64,000 nucleotides of DNA from Tabrizicola piscis (GCF_003940805.1 NZ_CP034328.1:1470001-1534000), one strand, 5' to 3'; positions 46,992 through 56,561 are shown, counted from the first letter of the stretch. Numbers and translations are program-made. Notes: a model not told the origin generated them from the sequence alone.

Positions 46992-47309
46992 TCAGAGAAA
47001 ATCTTCCTCTTCGCCGGCCACGTCGATGCCAAGCGCATCCAGCCCCGCCTCAAGGTTTTCGGCCAGATGTGGCATCCCCATCAGGTAATCGGCCGTCGGA
47101 GTCGTCGCCTCACGCGTTGCGGTGGACAGAGCCTCGTCGAAATCCTCGGGCTCGAACGCGCCGCGGCCGACCCAGGCGATGGCGGTCAGCTGGGCTTTCT
47201 CCTCATCGTTCAGGGCATCGATGAAGGCGTGAAGCTCTCCGGCGCCGACATCCGCCTCGCGGGCAAGGAAGATGACATGGACAACCGTGGCGGGGGTGAT
47301 TTCCAGCAT
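46992..47309 (-). CDS. DUF3775 protein, 105 aa
   Basis: The 105-residue acidic, helical protein matches the DUF3775 pattern: MLEITPATVVHVIFLAREADV, a central LTAIAWVGRGAFEPEDFDEA (shown in part as AIAWVGRGAFEPEDF), and TADYLMGMPHLAENLEAGL. It is widespread in alphaproteobacteria and its function is unknown. It lies upstream of trxC on the same strand, 72 nt apart. Confidence 0.88.
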   Translation of the reverse strand: MLEITPATVVHVIFLAREADVGAGELHAFIDALNDEEKAQLTAIAWVGRGAFEPEDFDEALSTATREATTPTADYLMGMPHLAENLEAGLDALGIDVAGEEEDFL

Positions 47310-47488
47310 GGCCCGGACCCTTCCCTAATGACGCTGACCCATGGTCGCGCAGACCGGACCCCGGCGCAAGCTGTGTCTCAGCCCCGGACCATCAGCGAAG
47401 GCCGACACTGGACTGCGGAAAGCCTGACTTGCGCAAAGGGCCCGTGCGCGGCAAGTCTAGCGCAACGACACCCATGCAGGATCTGCCC

Positions 47489-48127
47489 ATGCGCGCGCTT
47501 GCCCTTGCCACTGCCCTGTTCCTGATACCGGCTGCCCCCACTTTGGCCGAGGAGATTCCCGGCACCCAGTTCTCCTCCGGCTTCTGGGAAGGGGCCGCGC
47601 AGACCGACAGCAGCGGCGGCTTTTCGCATTGCGATGTCTCGGTCGGCTTTACCAACGGCGAAACCCTGTGGATGGGGCTTTACGCCAATGACACGCTGTC
47701 GGTGCTCTTGTCGCACCCGAACGTGCGCTTCCGGACCGGACAGACCTTTGACAGCTGGCTGATGCTGGAGGTGGGCCTGCCCACCAAGGGCGTGTCCGAA
47801 GCCTGGGACGAAGCCTTTGCCGGCATGACGCTGGAGGGGATCGACGCCTCGATCGACTTTCTGACGCAAGGCCAGTGGCTGCGTCTCTTGGGGATCGGCA
47901 TCGACGACGCCTATGACGTCACCGGCATCACCGAGGCCCTTACCCTCGCGCGGGACTGTCATGCACGGCAGACCGGTGGCGTTGCTCCGGGCAAGGCCCC
48001 GCCGCCGCCGAAAGTGCCGGATCTGAAGCCCAAGACCGGCTCGGCGGGCGGCCTTGGTGGCGGTGGCGGGCTTGGCACCCGGCCCGGCGGGGCGCTGGGG
48101 ACACCGGCCCCGAAACCTGCACCATAA
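47489..48127 (+). CDS. Secreted protein with Gly/Pro-rich tail, unknown function
   Basis: This 212-residue protein has a signal peptide (MRALALATALFLIPAAPTLAEE, cleavage after TLA). The mature domain (about 25-155) includes SGFWEGAAQTDSSGGFSHC and a second Cys near RDCHARQ, likely paired. A tail of about 50 residues is rich in Pro, Lys and Gly (GGLGGGGGLG), like a wall- or surface-exposed linker. ATG 47489 is chosen for the signal peptide; a second Met at 47474 adds only MQDLP. It is convergent with gcvP, with a strong terminator between. Confidence 0.65.
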   Translation: MRALALATALFLIPAAPTLAEEIPGTQFSSGFWEGAAQTDSSGGFSHCDVSVGFTNGETLWMGLYANDTLSVLLSHPNVRFRTGQTFDSWLMLEVGLPTKGVSEAWDEAFAGMTLEGIDASIDFLTQGQWLRLLGIGIDDAYDVTGITEALTLARDCHARQTGGVAPGKAPPPPKVPDLKPKTGSAGGLGGGGGLGTRPGGALGTPAPKPAP

Positions 48128-48131
48128 GGAA

Positions 48132-48156
48132 AAGGCCCGGGCGATCCCCGGGCCTT
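48132..48156. terminator. Bidirectional terminator between the secreted gene and gcvP
   Basis: AAGGCCCGGG (48132-48141) pairs with CCCGGGCCTT (48147-48156) around CGATC. The plus strand continues GTTCGTTT; the minus strand continues TTTTCC. It is well placed to end both converging transcripts. Confidence 0.85.
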
Positions 48157-48178
48157 GTTCGTTTCTGCAAGGGCATGC

Positions 48179-51019
48179 CTACTCCGCCGCTTCCATATAG
48201 CTTTCGACCGGCGGGCACGTACAGATCAGGTTGCGGTCGCCAAAGACGTTGTCCACCCGGCCAACGGGGGGCCAGTACTTGTCCACCCGGAACGCCCCCG
48301 GCGGGAAGCAGCCCTGTTCGCGGCTGTACTTCCGGTCCCAGGCTTCGGTCACCAGTGCTGCCACCGTATGCGGGGCGTGGCGCAGGGGCGATTCCTCGGC
48401 CGTGATCTCGCCCTTTTCCACCGCAGCGATTTCGGCGCGGATGGCCAGCAGGGCGGTGATGAAACGGTCGATCTCGGCCTTGGTCTCAGACTCGGTCGGC
48501 TCCACCATCAGCGTTCCGGCCACCGGCCAGCTCATCGTGGGGGCATGGAACCCGTTGTCGATCAGGCGCTTGGCGATGTCGTCCACCGTGACCCCCACCT
48601 CGGCGAAGGGGCGGGTGTCAAGGATGCACTCATGCGCCACCCGGCCCTTGTTGCCCATGAACAGGATGGGATAGCTGCCCGCCAGCCGCGCCGCGATGTA
48701 GTTGGCGTTCAGGATCGCCACCCGCGTCGCCTGGGTGCAGCCCGGGCCGCCCATCATCAGGCAGTAGGCCCAACTGATCAGCAGGATCGACGCCGACCCA
48801 TAGGGAGCCGCACTCACAGCGCCATCGCCCCCGGTTTCCGGATGCCCCGGCAGATGCGGCGCCAGATGCGCCTTCACGCCGATCGGCCCCATCCCCGGCC
48901 CGCCGCCGCCATGCGGAATGGCAAAGGTCTTGTGCAGGTTCAGGTGGCTGACGTCGCCGCCAATCTCCCCCGGTTTCACCAGCCCGACGAGGGCGTTCAT
49001 GTTCGCGCCGTCGATATAGACCTGCCCGCCATGGTCATGGGTGATCTTGCAGATGTCCTTCACCGTCTCTTCGAACACCCCATGCGTGGACGGATAGGTG
49101 ATCATACAGGCGGCCAGCCGGTCCCCCGCCGCCGCCGCCTTGGCGCGGAAGTCTTCCACGTCCACATCGCCATTCGGCGCGGACTTGACCACCACAACCT
49201 CCATCCCGGCCATCTGGGCGCTGGCCGGATTGGTGCCATGGGCCGAGGTCGGGATCAGGCAGACCGTCCGATGAGCGTCCCCGCGTGACCGGTGGTAGGC
49301 CTGAATGGTCAGCAGCCCCGCATATTCCCCCTGCGCGCCCGAGTTCGGCTGCATCGACATCGCGTCATAGCCGGTGATCTCGCACAGCTTGGCGGAAAGG
49401 TCGTTGATCGCCTCGGTATAGCCCGCCGCCTGATCCTTCGGCGCAAAGGGGTGCAGGCTGCCGAATTCCGGCCAGGTGATCGGCATCATCTCGGCCGCTG
49501 CGTTCAGCTTCATCGTGCAGGACCCCAAGGGGATCATCGCGCGGTCAAGTGCCAGGTCACGGTCAGACAGGCGGCGCATGTAGCGCATCATCTCGGATTC
49601 TGCGCGGTTCATGTGGAAGACCGGGTGGGTCAGATACTCGGTGGTGCGCAGCATCGTCTCGGGGAACCCAAGCGAGGCGCGGTGCGGCGGGACACCGTCG
49701 ATGCCGAAGGCCTTCAGCACCCGCACCAGCACGCGTTCATCCGTCGTCTCGTCAAGGCTGATGCCGACACGGTTGGTGCCGATCTTGCGGAAGTTCAGCC
49801 CCTCATTCCGGGCAGCGGCAAGGATTCCGGCCTGCCCCACCCCAACCTCGACCGTGATCGTGTCGAAGAAGGCCTTCGGGTCGACCTTGGCCCCCGCCGC
49901 CTTCAGCGCCCGCGCAAGGCGTTGGGTCAGGAAATGCACCCGCTCCGCAATCGCGCGCAGGCCCTTGGGCCCGTGGAAGACCGCGTAGAAGCTGGCCATG
50001 ACGGCCAAAAGCGCCTGCGCCGTGCAGACGTTGGACGTCGCCTTTTCCCGCCGGATATGCTGCTCCCGCGTCTGAAGCGACAGCCGATACGCCTTGCCCC
50101 CCTGCGCATCGATGGACACGCCGACGATCCGCCCCGGCATCTGCCGCTTATGCGCATCCTTCACCGCCATGAAGGCCGCATGCGGCCCGCCATAGCCCAT
50201 CGGCACGCCAAACCGTTGCGCCGATCCAACCGCGATATCCGCCCCCATCGCGCCCGGTTCCTTCAGCAGGCACAGCGCCAACAGGTCCGTCGCCATGATC
50301 GCCACTGCCCCCACCGCGTGCAGCGAGGCGATGCGCTGGGTAAAGTCGGTCACATGGCCATAGCTGCCGGGATACTGGAAGATCGCCCCGAACACCTTGG
50401 ACGGGTCAAGCGTGCGAACGTCATCCTCGATGATCTCGATCCCCAAAGGCAGCGCCCGGGTGCGGATGACGGCAATGGTCTGCGGATGGCAGAAGCGGTC
50501 AACGAAGAAGGCCTTGGCCTTCGACTTTGCCACCCGTTCCGCCATGGTCATGGCTTCCGCCGCCGCCGTCGCCTCATCCAGAAGGCTCGCGTTGGCCACA
50601 TCAAGCCCGGTCAGGTCGCAGACCATGGTCTGATAGTTGAGAAGCGCCTCAAGCCGCCCCTGCGCGATCTCGGGCTGATAGGGGGTATAGGCCGTGTACC
50701 ACGCCGGGTTTTCCAGAATGTTGCGCTGGATCGCCGGGGGGGTCACCGTGCCGTAATAGCCCTGCCCGATCAGGCTGGTCATCACCCGGTTCTTCGCCGC
50801 CACCTCTTTCATCTTCGCCAAAAGCTCATGCTCGGCCAAGGGTGCCCAAGTCAGCGGCTTTGCCTGCCGGATCGACGCGGGGATCGTCTGTTCGATCAGT
50901 TCATCCAGCGTGCGCACGCCAACCGTGTCCAGCATCTCGGCCATCTCGGACGGCGAGGGGCCGATATGGCGGCGGTTGGCGAAATCGTAGGGGTTGTAGT
51001 CGGTGGGGGTGAAGGTCAT
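48179..51019 (-). CDS. gcvP: Glycine dehydrogenase (decarboxylating), P protein
   Basis: This 946-residue single-chain P protein decarboxylates glycine and loads the aminomethyl group on the GcvH lipoyl arm. It opens with [19 protein letters not shown], has the two-fold aminotransferase layout, and has the PLP lysine in [15 protein letters not shown] near residue 697. ATG 51019 follows GAGGT and gives the standard start; the longer frame to 51097 would run into a hairpin array. It is the third cistron of gcvT-gcvH-gcvP, separated from gcvH by 102 nt that hold a double TTCGAA hairpin. Confidence 0.96.
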   Translation of the reverse strand: MTFTPTDYNPYDFANRRHIGPSPSEMAEMLDTVGVRTLDELIEQTIPASIRQAKPLTWAPLAEHELLAKMKEVAAKNRVMTSLIGQGYYGTVTPPAIQRNILENPAWYTAYTPYQPEIAQGRLEALLNYQTMVCDLTGLDVANASLLDEATAAAEAMTMAERVAKSKAKAFFVDRFCHPQTIAVIRTRALPLGIEIIEDDVRTLDPSKVFGAIFQYPGSYGHVTDFTQRIASLHAVGAVAIMATDLLALCLLKEPGAMGADIAVGSAQRFGVPMGYGGPHAAFMAVKDAHKRQMPGRIVGVSIDAQGGKAYRLSLQTREQHIRREKATSNVCTAQALLAVMASFYAVFHGPKGLRAIAERVHFLTQRLARALKAAGAKVDPKAFFDTITVEVGVGQAGILAAARNEGLNFRKIGTNRVGISLDETTDERVLVRVLKAFGIDGVPPHRASLGFPETMLRTTEYLTHPVFHMNRAESEMMRYMRRLSDRDLALDRAMIPLGSCTMKLNAAAEMMPITWPEFGSLHPFAPKDQAAGYTEAINDLSAKLCEITGYDAMSMQPNSGAQGEYAGLLTIQAYHRSRGDAHRTVCLIPTSAHGTNPASAQMAGMEVVVVKSAPNGDVDVEDFRAKAAAAGDRLAACMITYPSTHGVFEETVKDICKITHDHGGQVYIDGANMNALVGLVKPGEIGGDVSHLNLHKTFAIPHGGGGPGMGPIGVKAHLAPHLPGHPETGGDGAVSAAPYGSASILLISWAYCLMMGGPGCTQATRVAILNANYIAARLAGSYPILFMGNKGRVAHECILDTRPFAEVGVTVDDIAKRLIDNGFHAPTMSWPVAGTLMVEPTESETKAEIDRFITALLAIRAEIAAVEKGEITAEESPLRHAPHTVAALVTEAWDRKYSREQGCFPPGAFRVDKYWPPVGRVDNVFGDRNLICTCPPVESYMEAAE

Positions 51020-51046
51020 TGCGGATACCTCGGGCATGGGGCGAAC

Positions 51047-51090
51047 AAATTCCTTCGAAGGAATTTGCAAAACTTTTCGAAAAGTTTTGC
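51047..51090. repeat. Double TTCGAA hairpin element between gcvH and gcvP
   Basis: Two perfect palindromes are joined with no spacer: AAATTCCTTCGAAGGAATTT (51047-51066) and a 24-bp one with core ACTTTTCGAAAAGT (51067-51090). The same pair with small compensatory changes lies at 57505-57548, and a three-hairpin relative at 58598-58664. It sits inside the gcv operon and may shape gcvP expression or be a mobile-repeat type element. Confidence 0.75.
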
Positions 51091-51121
51091 CCGGCACAGT
51101 CCTGCACCGGGCTTTGAAGCC

Positions 51122-51484
51122 TCAGCTGACCAGATCCAGATACTCGTCCTCGTCCATGAACTGGTCGAGCACGCTCAGATCATCCAGCTTCATCTTGAAG
51201 AACCATGCCGCCCCCGTCGGGTCTTCGTTCACCAGCGCCGGCGCATCGACCAGCTTGGTGTTGACCGAGACGATCTCGCCATCGACCGGGGCAAGGATGT
51301 CGGACGCCGCCTTGACGCTTTCGATCACGCAGACCTCGTCACCTTCGGCAACCATGGTCTCGGTTTCCGGCAGTTCGACGAAGACCACGTCGCCCAGCTG
51401 GGTCGCGGCATGTTCGGTGATGCCGACAACGACAAGGTCACCCTCGACGCGCAGCCATTCATGATCCTTGGTGTATTTCATCAT
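51122..51484 (-). CDS. gcvH: Glycine cleavage system H protein
   Basis: The 120-residue lipoyl carrier shuttles the methylamine group between GcvP, GcvT and Lpd. The lipoylation site is Lys58 in VIESVKAASDI (counting from Met 51484). N-terminal YTKDHEWL and LGDVVFVELPE are standard. Two consecutive ATGs (51484 and 51481) are possible, with GAGG upstream of both. It starts 6 nt after gcvT. Confidence 0.97.
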   Translation of the reverse strand: MMKYTKDHEWLRVEGDLVVVGITEHAATQLGDVVFVELPETETMVAEGDEVCVIESVKAASDILAPVDGEIVSVNTKLVDAPALVNEDPTGAAWFFKMKLDDLSVLDQFMDEDEYLDLVS

Positions 51485-51490
51485 CTTGCC

Positions 51491-52609
51491 TCAACGCTTG
51501 TAGCTGGTGGGATGGAAGGGAAGGTCAGAGGTGGTCAGGGGCAGGTGCTTGCCACGCACCTCGCCCAAAAGCTGGGTGCCGGGGGGCGCGAATCCAAGGG
51601 CGACATAGCCCATCGCAATCGGTGCAGCGACAGACGGCCCGAAACCGCCCGAGGTTACGCGGCCTACCGGCGTTCCGTCCGGGGCAAAGACCTCGACCCC
51701 CTCGCGCATCGGGACCCGGCCTTCGGGGCGCAGCCCGACACGCAAACGCTCCGGCCCGGTGGCAAGTTCCCCCAGGATGCGCTCTGCCCCCGGAAACCCG
51801 CCTTCGCGCGCGCCGCCCGCCCGGCGGGATTTCTGGATCGCCCAGATCAGGGCCGCTTCCACCGGACTGGTGGTGGTGTCGATGTCATGGCCATAGAGGC
51901 AAAGCCCCGCCTCCAGCCGCAGCGAATCCCGCGCGCCCAGACCGATTGGCTCGACACCCGGCTGCGCCAGAAGGGTGCGGGCAAAGCCCTCGGCCCCGGC
52001 CATCGGGATGGAAATCTCGAACCCGTCCTCACCCGTGTAGCCCGACCGGCTGACCCAGACGTCACCCATCACCCGGTGATCCATGAAGCGCATCGCCGCG
52101 ACACCCGGCAGCAGCGCCTCCAGCGCCGCCTCGGCCCCCGGCCCCTGCAGCGCGAGCAGCGCGCGGTCGGTAACAGGTTCGACCGAAACGCCCGGCATCA
52201 TCGCGATCATATGGGCGATGTCCTCGGCCTTGCAGGCCGCGTTGACGACCACATACAGATGATCGCCCCGGTTGGTGAACATCAGGTCATCCAGAATCCC
52301 GCCCTGGTCGTTGGTGAACAGCCCATACCGCTGCCGCCCCTCCGCCAGCCCCAGCACATCCACCGGCATCAGCGCCTCGAAGGCCAGCTTCAGGTCATCC
52401 ATCGTGCCCTTGGGCCGCAAGATCACCTGCCCCATATGGCTGACATCGAACAACCCGGCCGCCGCGCGCGTGTGCAGATGTTCCTTCATCACGCCCGCCG
52501 GGTACTGCACCGGCATCTCATAGCCGGCGAAGGGCACCATCTTGCCCCCAAGTTCCACATGCAGGTCATGCAGCCCCAGCCGTTGAAGCCTGTCGTCAAG
52601 GTCGGCCAT
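51491..52609 (-). CDS. gcvT: Aminomethyltransferase (T protein)
   Basis: This 372-residue enzyme transfers the methylene group from GcvH to tetrahydrofolate and frees ammonia. It has LGGKMVPFAGYEMPVQYP (given in part: MVPFAGYEMPVQY), FDVSHMGQ, the folate-site GYTGEDGFEI and RDSLRLEAGLCLYG. ATG 52609 (MADLDDRLQ) follows a purine-rich GGGGAGG and gives the family length. It is the first gene of the operon, about 70 nt downstream of a tandem glycine riboswitch. Confidence 0.96.
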   Translation of the reverse strand: MADLDDRLQRLGLHDLHVELGGKMVPFAGYEMPVQYPAGVMKEHLHTRAAAGLFDVSHMGQVILRPKGTMDDLKLAFEALMPVDVLGLAEGRQRYGLFTNDQGGILDDLMFTNRGDHLYVVVNAACKAEDIAHMIAMMPGVSVEPVTDRALLALQGPGAEAALEALLPGVAAMRFMDHRVMGDVWVSRSGYTGEDGFEISIPMAGAEGFARTLLAQPGVEPIGLGARDSLRLEAGLCLYGHDIDTTTSPVEAALIWAIQKSRRAGGAREGGFPGAERILGELATGPERLRVGLRPEGRVPMREGVEVFAPDGTPVGRVTSGGFGPSVAAPIAMGYVALGFAPPGTQLLGEVRGKHLPLTTSDLPFHPTSYKR

Positions 52610-52679
52610 TGCCGCCCCCTCCCCGTCTGGCCAGCGCAAACTGGCACCGTCAGGCAGGCTGATCCCTGCCCTGCGATGC

Positions 52680-52870
52680 CCCCTCTGTCCTTGCACCCCC
52701 GCCTGAACGGTTTCGTGCGCCTGAGATCGTTATCCCTTCGGCGTCCCGGTTGTCCGGGAACTCTCCAGAGTGTCGTTGCCAGAAACGGTCCCTTGCGCCT
52801 GAGAGTTTACCGGGGCGGTTGCTCCTTCGGCACCGTCGGGCATTGCGGCCCGCCGGATTCTCCCGAACCT
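52680..52870 (-). promoter_or_regulatory. Tandem glycine riboswitch controlling gcvTHP
   Basis: On the minus strand two glycine aptamers are arranged head to tail. Each has the conserved core GCCGAAGG (in GGTGCCGAAGGAGCAACC and in ACGCCGAAGGGATAACG) followed by the CTCAGGCGCA block (CTCTCAGGCGCAAGGGACC and ATCTCAGGCGCACGAAACC), and CTCTGGAGA joins the two. The second ends in GGACAGAGG before the gcvT leader. Glycine binding normally turns such operons on. About 70 nt remain to form the expression platform, which overlaps the gcvT ribosome binding site region. Confidence 0.93.
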
Positions 52871-52955
52871 GACGCCTGATGGTTAGCCCATCGCCCCGCG
52901 TCGCGGCAAGGGGCAATCGGAATGCGACGGTATGCGGACCGCAAGCGACGCGGGC

Positions 52956-54380
52956 TCAGGCCCGCCGTTCGCCGGGGCTGGCGACCGGTTCGGCCTCAGG
53001 CGCAGATGGCGCAACATGTGGCGCACCGGACCGTTGGCCCTGCAGCGCCACGGCGGGCGACCGGATCGCCAGCAGCGCCAGCCACGCGGCGGCAAGGCCA
53101 AAGACAACGCCCCCAAGCGCCTGGCCGATCAGCACACCCTGCGCGCCCCAGATGCCGCCCAGCCACAGGGCCAGCGGGATCGTCCCCACGGTATGGCGGC
53201 CCCAGTTCACCACGGTAGACCAGAACGGCCGACCAAGGTTGTTGCAGACCGCATTGCCGACAAAGATCATCCCGTTGAAGAACCACAGCAAAGCCAGCGG
53301 CCCGCAGAAAAGATAGACCAGATCGCGCGTCAGCCCTTCGGCCTGAAAGGCGTCGGCAATCGGCGCGCGCAACAGAAACAGCACCCCCGAGACGACAAGG
53401 ATCACCAACCCGGTAAAGATCAGCCCATCGAGGAACGCCCGCCGCACCCGGTCCATCCGCCCCGCGCCAAAGTTCTGCCCGATGATCGGCCCCATCGCCC
53501 CGGACAAAGCAAAGATCACCCCAAAGGCCACCGGGGTAAGCCGCCCCGCAATCGCCATCCCCGCCACCGCCGCCTCGCCATAATCCGACGTCGCGCGGGT
53601 GACAAAGGCCTGCCCCACCGGGGTCGCCACCTGCGTCAGGATCGCCGGCACCGCAATCGCCCAGATCGGCCCCATGTCGGCCACCACCTGCCCCGGCGTC
53701 GGTCGGTCAAACCCGCCGTATTTCGCGGTGATCGGCCGCAGCGCCATCACCGCAATCACCACCCGCGCCGCGACCGATGCGATGGCCGCCCCCGTCAGAT
53801 CCCAGCCAAAGCCAAAGATCAGGATCGGGTCCAGCACCGCCGTCACGAGCGCGCCCCAGACCGTCGCCATCATCGCCGCCCGCGCATCGCCATGGCTGCG
53901 CAGGATCGCCCCGCCAATCATCCCCACCATCAGCAAGGGCTGCGACGGGATCACGATTGCCAGGAAATCCACCGTCAACTCCGCCGTCCGCCCCGTGGCC
54001 CCCAACAGGGCCACCAGCGGCTCCAAGGCCAGCCAGACCACCGCCGCAAACAGCGACCCGAACACGAACCCAAGGACCAGCCCCGTCGTCGCCCGCGCCC
54101 GGGCCGAGGCCGGATCCCGCGCCCCCAGCGCCCGCGCCACAAGCGCGCCCACGGCAATCGACATCCCGATGCCGAAACTGGTGGTGAAGAACAGGATCGC
54201 CCCGGCATAGCCGATCGCCGCTGCAAGCTCGGCCTGCCCAAGCATGGCGATGTACAGCATGTTGATCAGGTCGACGACAAACACCGCCATCAGCCCGACG
54301 GACGAGGTCAGCGCCATCACCGACACATGCCGGAACAGGTTTCCCTCGACAAACTTCGCCTGCCCGCCCGGCCCAGCCAT
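52956..54380 (-). CDS. MATE-family efflux transporter
   Basis: The 474-residue protein has twelve hydrophobic helices in two MatE halves (about 1-230 and 240-460). It begins with a cytoplasmic stretch and a first helix VSVMALTSSVGLMAVFVVDL, and has MatE-type PLLMVGMIGGAILRSHGDAR in the first half and GRLTPVAFGVIFALSGAMGPIIGQ in the second (both given in part). It exchanges sodium or protons for organic cations or drugs. The 5' end at 54380 is clear. The gene ends shortly before the riboswitch of the next operon. Confidence 0.9.
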   Translation of the reverse strand: MAGPGGQAKFVEGNLFRHVSVMALTSSVGLMAVFVVDLINMLYIAMLGQAELAAAIGYAGAILFFTTSFGIGMSIAVGALVARALGARDPASARARATTGLVLGFVFGSLFAAVVWLALEPLVALLGATGRTAELTVDFLAIVIPSQPLLMVGMIGGAILRSHGDARAAMMATVWGALVTAVLDPILIFGFGWDLTGAAIASVAARVVIAVMALRPITAKYGGFDRPTPGQVVADMGPIWAIAVPAILTQVATPVGQAFVTRATSDYGEAAVAGMAIAGRLTPVAFGVIFALSGAMGPIIGQNFGAGRMDRVRRAFLDGLIFTGLVILVVSGVLFLLRAPIADAFQAEGLTRDLVYLFCGPLALLWFFNGMIFVGNAVCNNLGRPFWSTVVNWGRHTVGTIPLALWLGGIWGAQGVLIGQALGGVVFGLAAAWLALLAIRSPAVALQGQRSGAPHVAPSAPEAEPVASPGERRA

Positions 54381-54424
54381 CAGCCCATCACTCCTTTAGA
54401 AAAAAGGCCTGACCAGCCCTTTCT

Positions 54425-54480
54425 CTTCCAAAAATATCCTCGGGTGGGTCCGGGAGGGCAGACAGCCCTCCCGGGGGCCA
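54425..54480 (-). terminator. AAATATCC plus GC hairpin element, copy D, after gltX
   Basis: On the minus strand, downstream of the gltX stop, CCGGGAGGGC pairs with GCCCTCCCGG around a 5-nt loop and is followed by GGATATTTTTGGAAGAG. The stem plus the T-rich run make it a good intrinsic terminator. It is the best-formed copy of the family also seen near 1643, 17858 and 36370. Confidence 0.7.
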
Positions 54481-54489
54481 GCACAAGGC

Positions 54490-55830
54490 TCAGACCGTGG
54501 GGACCCTGCGCAACAGCGGCATCACATCCGCCATCTCCGGCCCGGCATCCCGGCCCGTCAAGGCCCGGCGCAGCGGGCGGAACAGGTCCTTGCCCTTGCG
54601 CCCCGTTGCCTCCTTCACCGCCGCCGTCCACTCGCTCCAGGTGGCTTGCGTCCACGGCTGCGCCGGCAACAGCGCCAGCGCCTCGCGCACAAAGTCGCGG
54701 TCCGCGTCATCCACCACCGGCTCGGCCCCGTCGCGGAAGAGCTGCCACCAGCCCTCCAGATCGGCCAGAACGGTGATGTTGCCCTTGGCCACCGCCCAGA
54801 ACGCCTCGGCCATGTCGTCCGGCACGCCCAGTTCCGCAATCCGCGCCTGCACCGCCGCGAAGGGCAGGCCCTGCACATGGTGGCGCGTCAGCGGAAACAG
54901 ATCCTCGGCATCGAATTTCGTGGGCGCAGACCCGAAGGACCCCACGTCGAACCCCTCGATCAGCTCCTCCATCGACCCCACCAGTTCAACCGGCTTGGAC
55001 GACCCCAACCGCGCCATCAGAGACAATAGCGCCATCGGCTCCACCCCCCGCGCCCGCAGGTCGCGCAAGGACAGCGTTCCCAGCCGCTTGGACAATTCCT
55101 CGCCCCCTGGCCCGGTCAGCAGCGAATGGTGGGCAAAGACCGGCGGCACCCCGCCCAGCGCCTTCATGATCTGGATCTGCGTCGCCGTGTTCGTCACATG
55201 GTCCGCGCCACGCACGATATGGGTGACCCCCATGTCCACGTCATCGACCGATGAGGCGAAAGTATAAAGGACCTGCCCATCCGCCTTGATCAACACCGGG
55301 TCCGACACCGACCCCGCGTCAATCGACACATCGCCGATGATCCCATCGGGCCACTCGATCCGCTCGATGTCCAGCCGAAAGCGCCAATAGCCTGCCCGCC
55401 CCTCGGCGCGGTAGGCCTCCTTCTCGGCTTCGGTCAGCTTCAGCGACGCGCGGTCATAGACCGGCGGGCGCCCCATGTTCAGCAGTTTCTTGCGCTTCAG
55501 GTCCAGCTCGACCGGCGTCTCGAAACACTCATAGAACCGCCCCGCCGCGCGCAGCGCATCTGCCGCCTCGGCATAGCGCCCCATCCGCAGCGACTGCTTT
55601 TCCACCCGGTCCCAATGCAGGCCCAGCCAGTCAAGATCGGTCATGATCCCGTCGGCATATTCCTGTTTCGACCGTTCCTGATCGGTGTCGTCCAGCCGCA
55701 GGATGAACTGGCCGCCGTTCTTGCGCGCGATCAGGTAGTTCATCAGCGCCGTGCGCAGGTTGCCCACATGGATCCAGCCAGTGGGCGAAGGCGCGAAGCG
55801 GGTTGTGACGGTGGACGATGTGGTGGACAT
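54490..55830 (-). CDS. gltX: Glutamyl-tRNA synthetase
   Basis: The 446-residue class I synthetase charges tRNA-Glu. The HIGH-type motif is FAPSPTGWIHVGNLR; the KMSKS-type motif is ELSKRLGTL near 250. The catalytic Rossmann domain and an anticodon-binding helical domain (about 300-446) fit the family. Rhodobacteraceae often have two paralogues and I cannot say which this is. ATG 55830 gives MSTTSSTVTTRFAPSPTG. A hairpin terminator follows it. Confidence 0.95.
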   Translation of the reverse strand: MSTTSSTVTTRFAPSPTGWIHVGNLRTALMNYLIARKNGGQFILRLDDTDQERSKQEYADGIMTDLDWLGLHWDRVEKQSLRMGRYAEAADALRAAGRFYECFETPVELDLKRKKLLNMGRPPVYDRASLKLTEAEKEAYRAEGRAGYWRFRLDIERIEWPDGIIGDVSIDAGSVSDPVLIKADGQVLYTFASSVDDVDMGVTHIVRGADHVTNTATQIQIMKALGGVPPVFAHHSLLTGPGGEELSKRLGTLSLRDLRARGVEPMALLSLMARLGSSKPVELVGSMEELIEGFDVGSFGSAPTKFDAEDLFPLTRHHVQGLPFAAVQARIAELGVPDDMAEAFWAVAKGNITVLADLEGWWQLFRDGAEPVVDDADRDFVREALALLPAQPWTQATWSEWTAAVKEATGRKGKDLFRPLRRALTGRDAGPEMADVMPLLRRVPTV

Positions 55831-56035
55831 GTGGGGGCTCCTTCAAGCGCACCTCCCTGTCACATGGCCCCGCAATTGTCCAGTTTCCGCACAGTGTGCG
55901 GACCGGGTGGTCCCGGTCACCGCTGGTCGCGGCTTGCCCCGCACCGCCGCCCGCCGATCCGGCCCGCCTGCATGCCACGCCCAATGCCCTGCTGCCCCCC
56001 TTCCCCCGCACCCCTGCAGCCCCTATCTTCCCACC

Positions 56036-56446
56036 ATGACAAACCCCGCCCCCTCCAGCATCGCCCCCAGCCTCGCCCTGATCGAACAGCTTGCGCATGA
56101 GGCGGTGTCGACCCTGCCCGAACCGTTCCGCGAACCGGCAACCCATGTCCGCCTGCGGATCGAGGAGTTTCCGGATGACGAGATGGTTGAGGAACTGGGC
56201 CTGAACGACCCGTTCGAACTGACCGGCCTTTACGAAGGCATCCCGCTGACCGAGAAATCCGTTTCAGACCAGCCGACCCGCCCCGATGTCATCTGGCTGT
56301 TCCGTCGCCCGATCCTTGATGAATGGGCCGACCGCGGCAATGTGTCGATCGGTGACCTTGTCACCCATGTCGTCATTCACGAACTCGCGCACCACTTCGG
56401 CTGGTCTGATGAAGACATCGCCCGGATCGATCCGTGGTGGGAATGA
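56036..56446 (+). CDS. Small zinc metallopeptidase (zincin_1/DUF2268-like), 136 aa
   Basis: This 136-residue protein has HVVIHELAHHFGWSDEDI (111-128) with the HExxHHFG...D signature of the minimal zincin family (PF06262). EEFPDDEMVEELGL and LTGLYEGIPLTEKS are also typical. It is a predicted cytoplasmic peptidase or structural metalloprotein of unknown substrate. ATG 56036 follows a weak ribosome binding site; upstream frame parts are antisense to the gltX leader. It is divergent from gltX. Confidence 0.9.
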   Translation: MTNPAPSSIAPSLALIEQLAHEAVSTLPEPFREPATHVRLRIEEFPDDEMVEELGLNDPFELTGLYEGIPLTEKSVSDQPTRPDVIWLFRRPILDEWADRGNVSIGDLVTHVVIHELAHHFGWSDEDIARIDPWWE

Positions 56447-56528
56447 CCGGGCACAATGCACAAGACCTGTGCAGTCCTGCACCGCCCCTGACGCAGCCGT
56501 TACCGGACATTGCGCGCATCTGACCTAA

Positions 56529-56552
56529 CATTCTGCGCGGAACAGCAGAATG
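56529..56552. promoter_or_regulatory. Inverted repeat upstream of the metallo-hydrolase gene
   Basis: CATTCTGC (56529-56536) is mirrored perfectly by GCAGAATG (56545-56552) across 8 nt, ending 9 nt before the start codon and overlapping the ribosome binding site GGAGG. As RNA it could hide the start; as DNA it could be an operator. No regulator gene is adjacent. Confidence 0.5.
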
Positions 56553-56561
56553 GAGGATAGC

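Noticed and set aside
52680..52870. Possible novel RNA upstream of gcvT
   Set aside because: The conserved cores identify it as a tandem glycine riboswitch, a known class in a standard position.
49292..52879. 1195-codon open frame on the plus strand across the glycine cleavage genes
   Set aside because: It is antisense to gcvP, gcvH and gcvT, rich in Arg, His, Gly and Gln, and shows no domain. Long antisense frames are expected in GC-rich genes.
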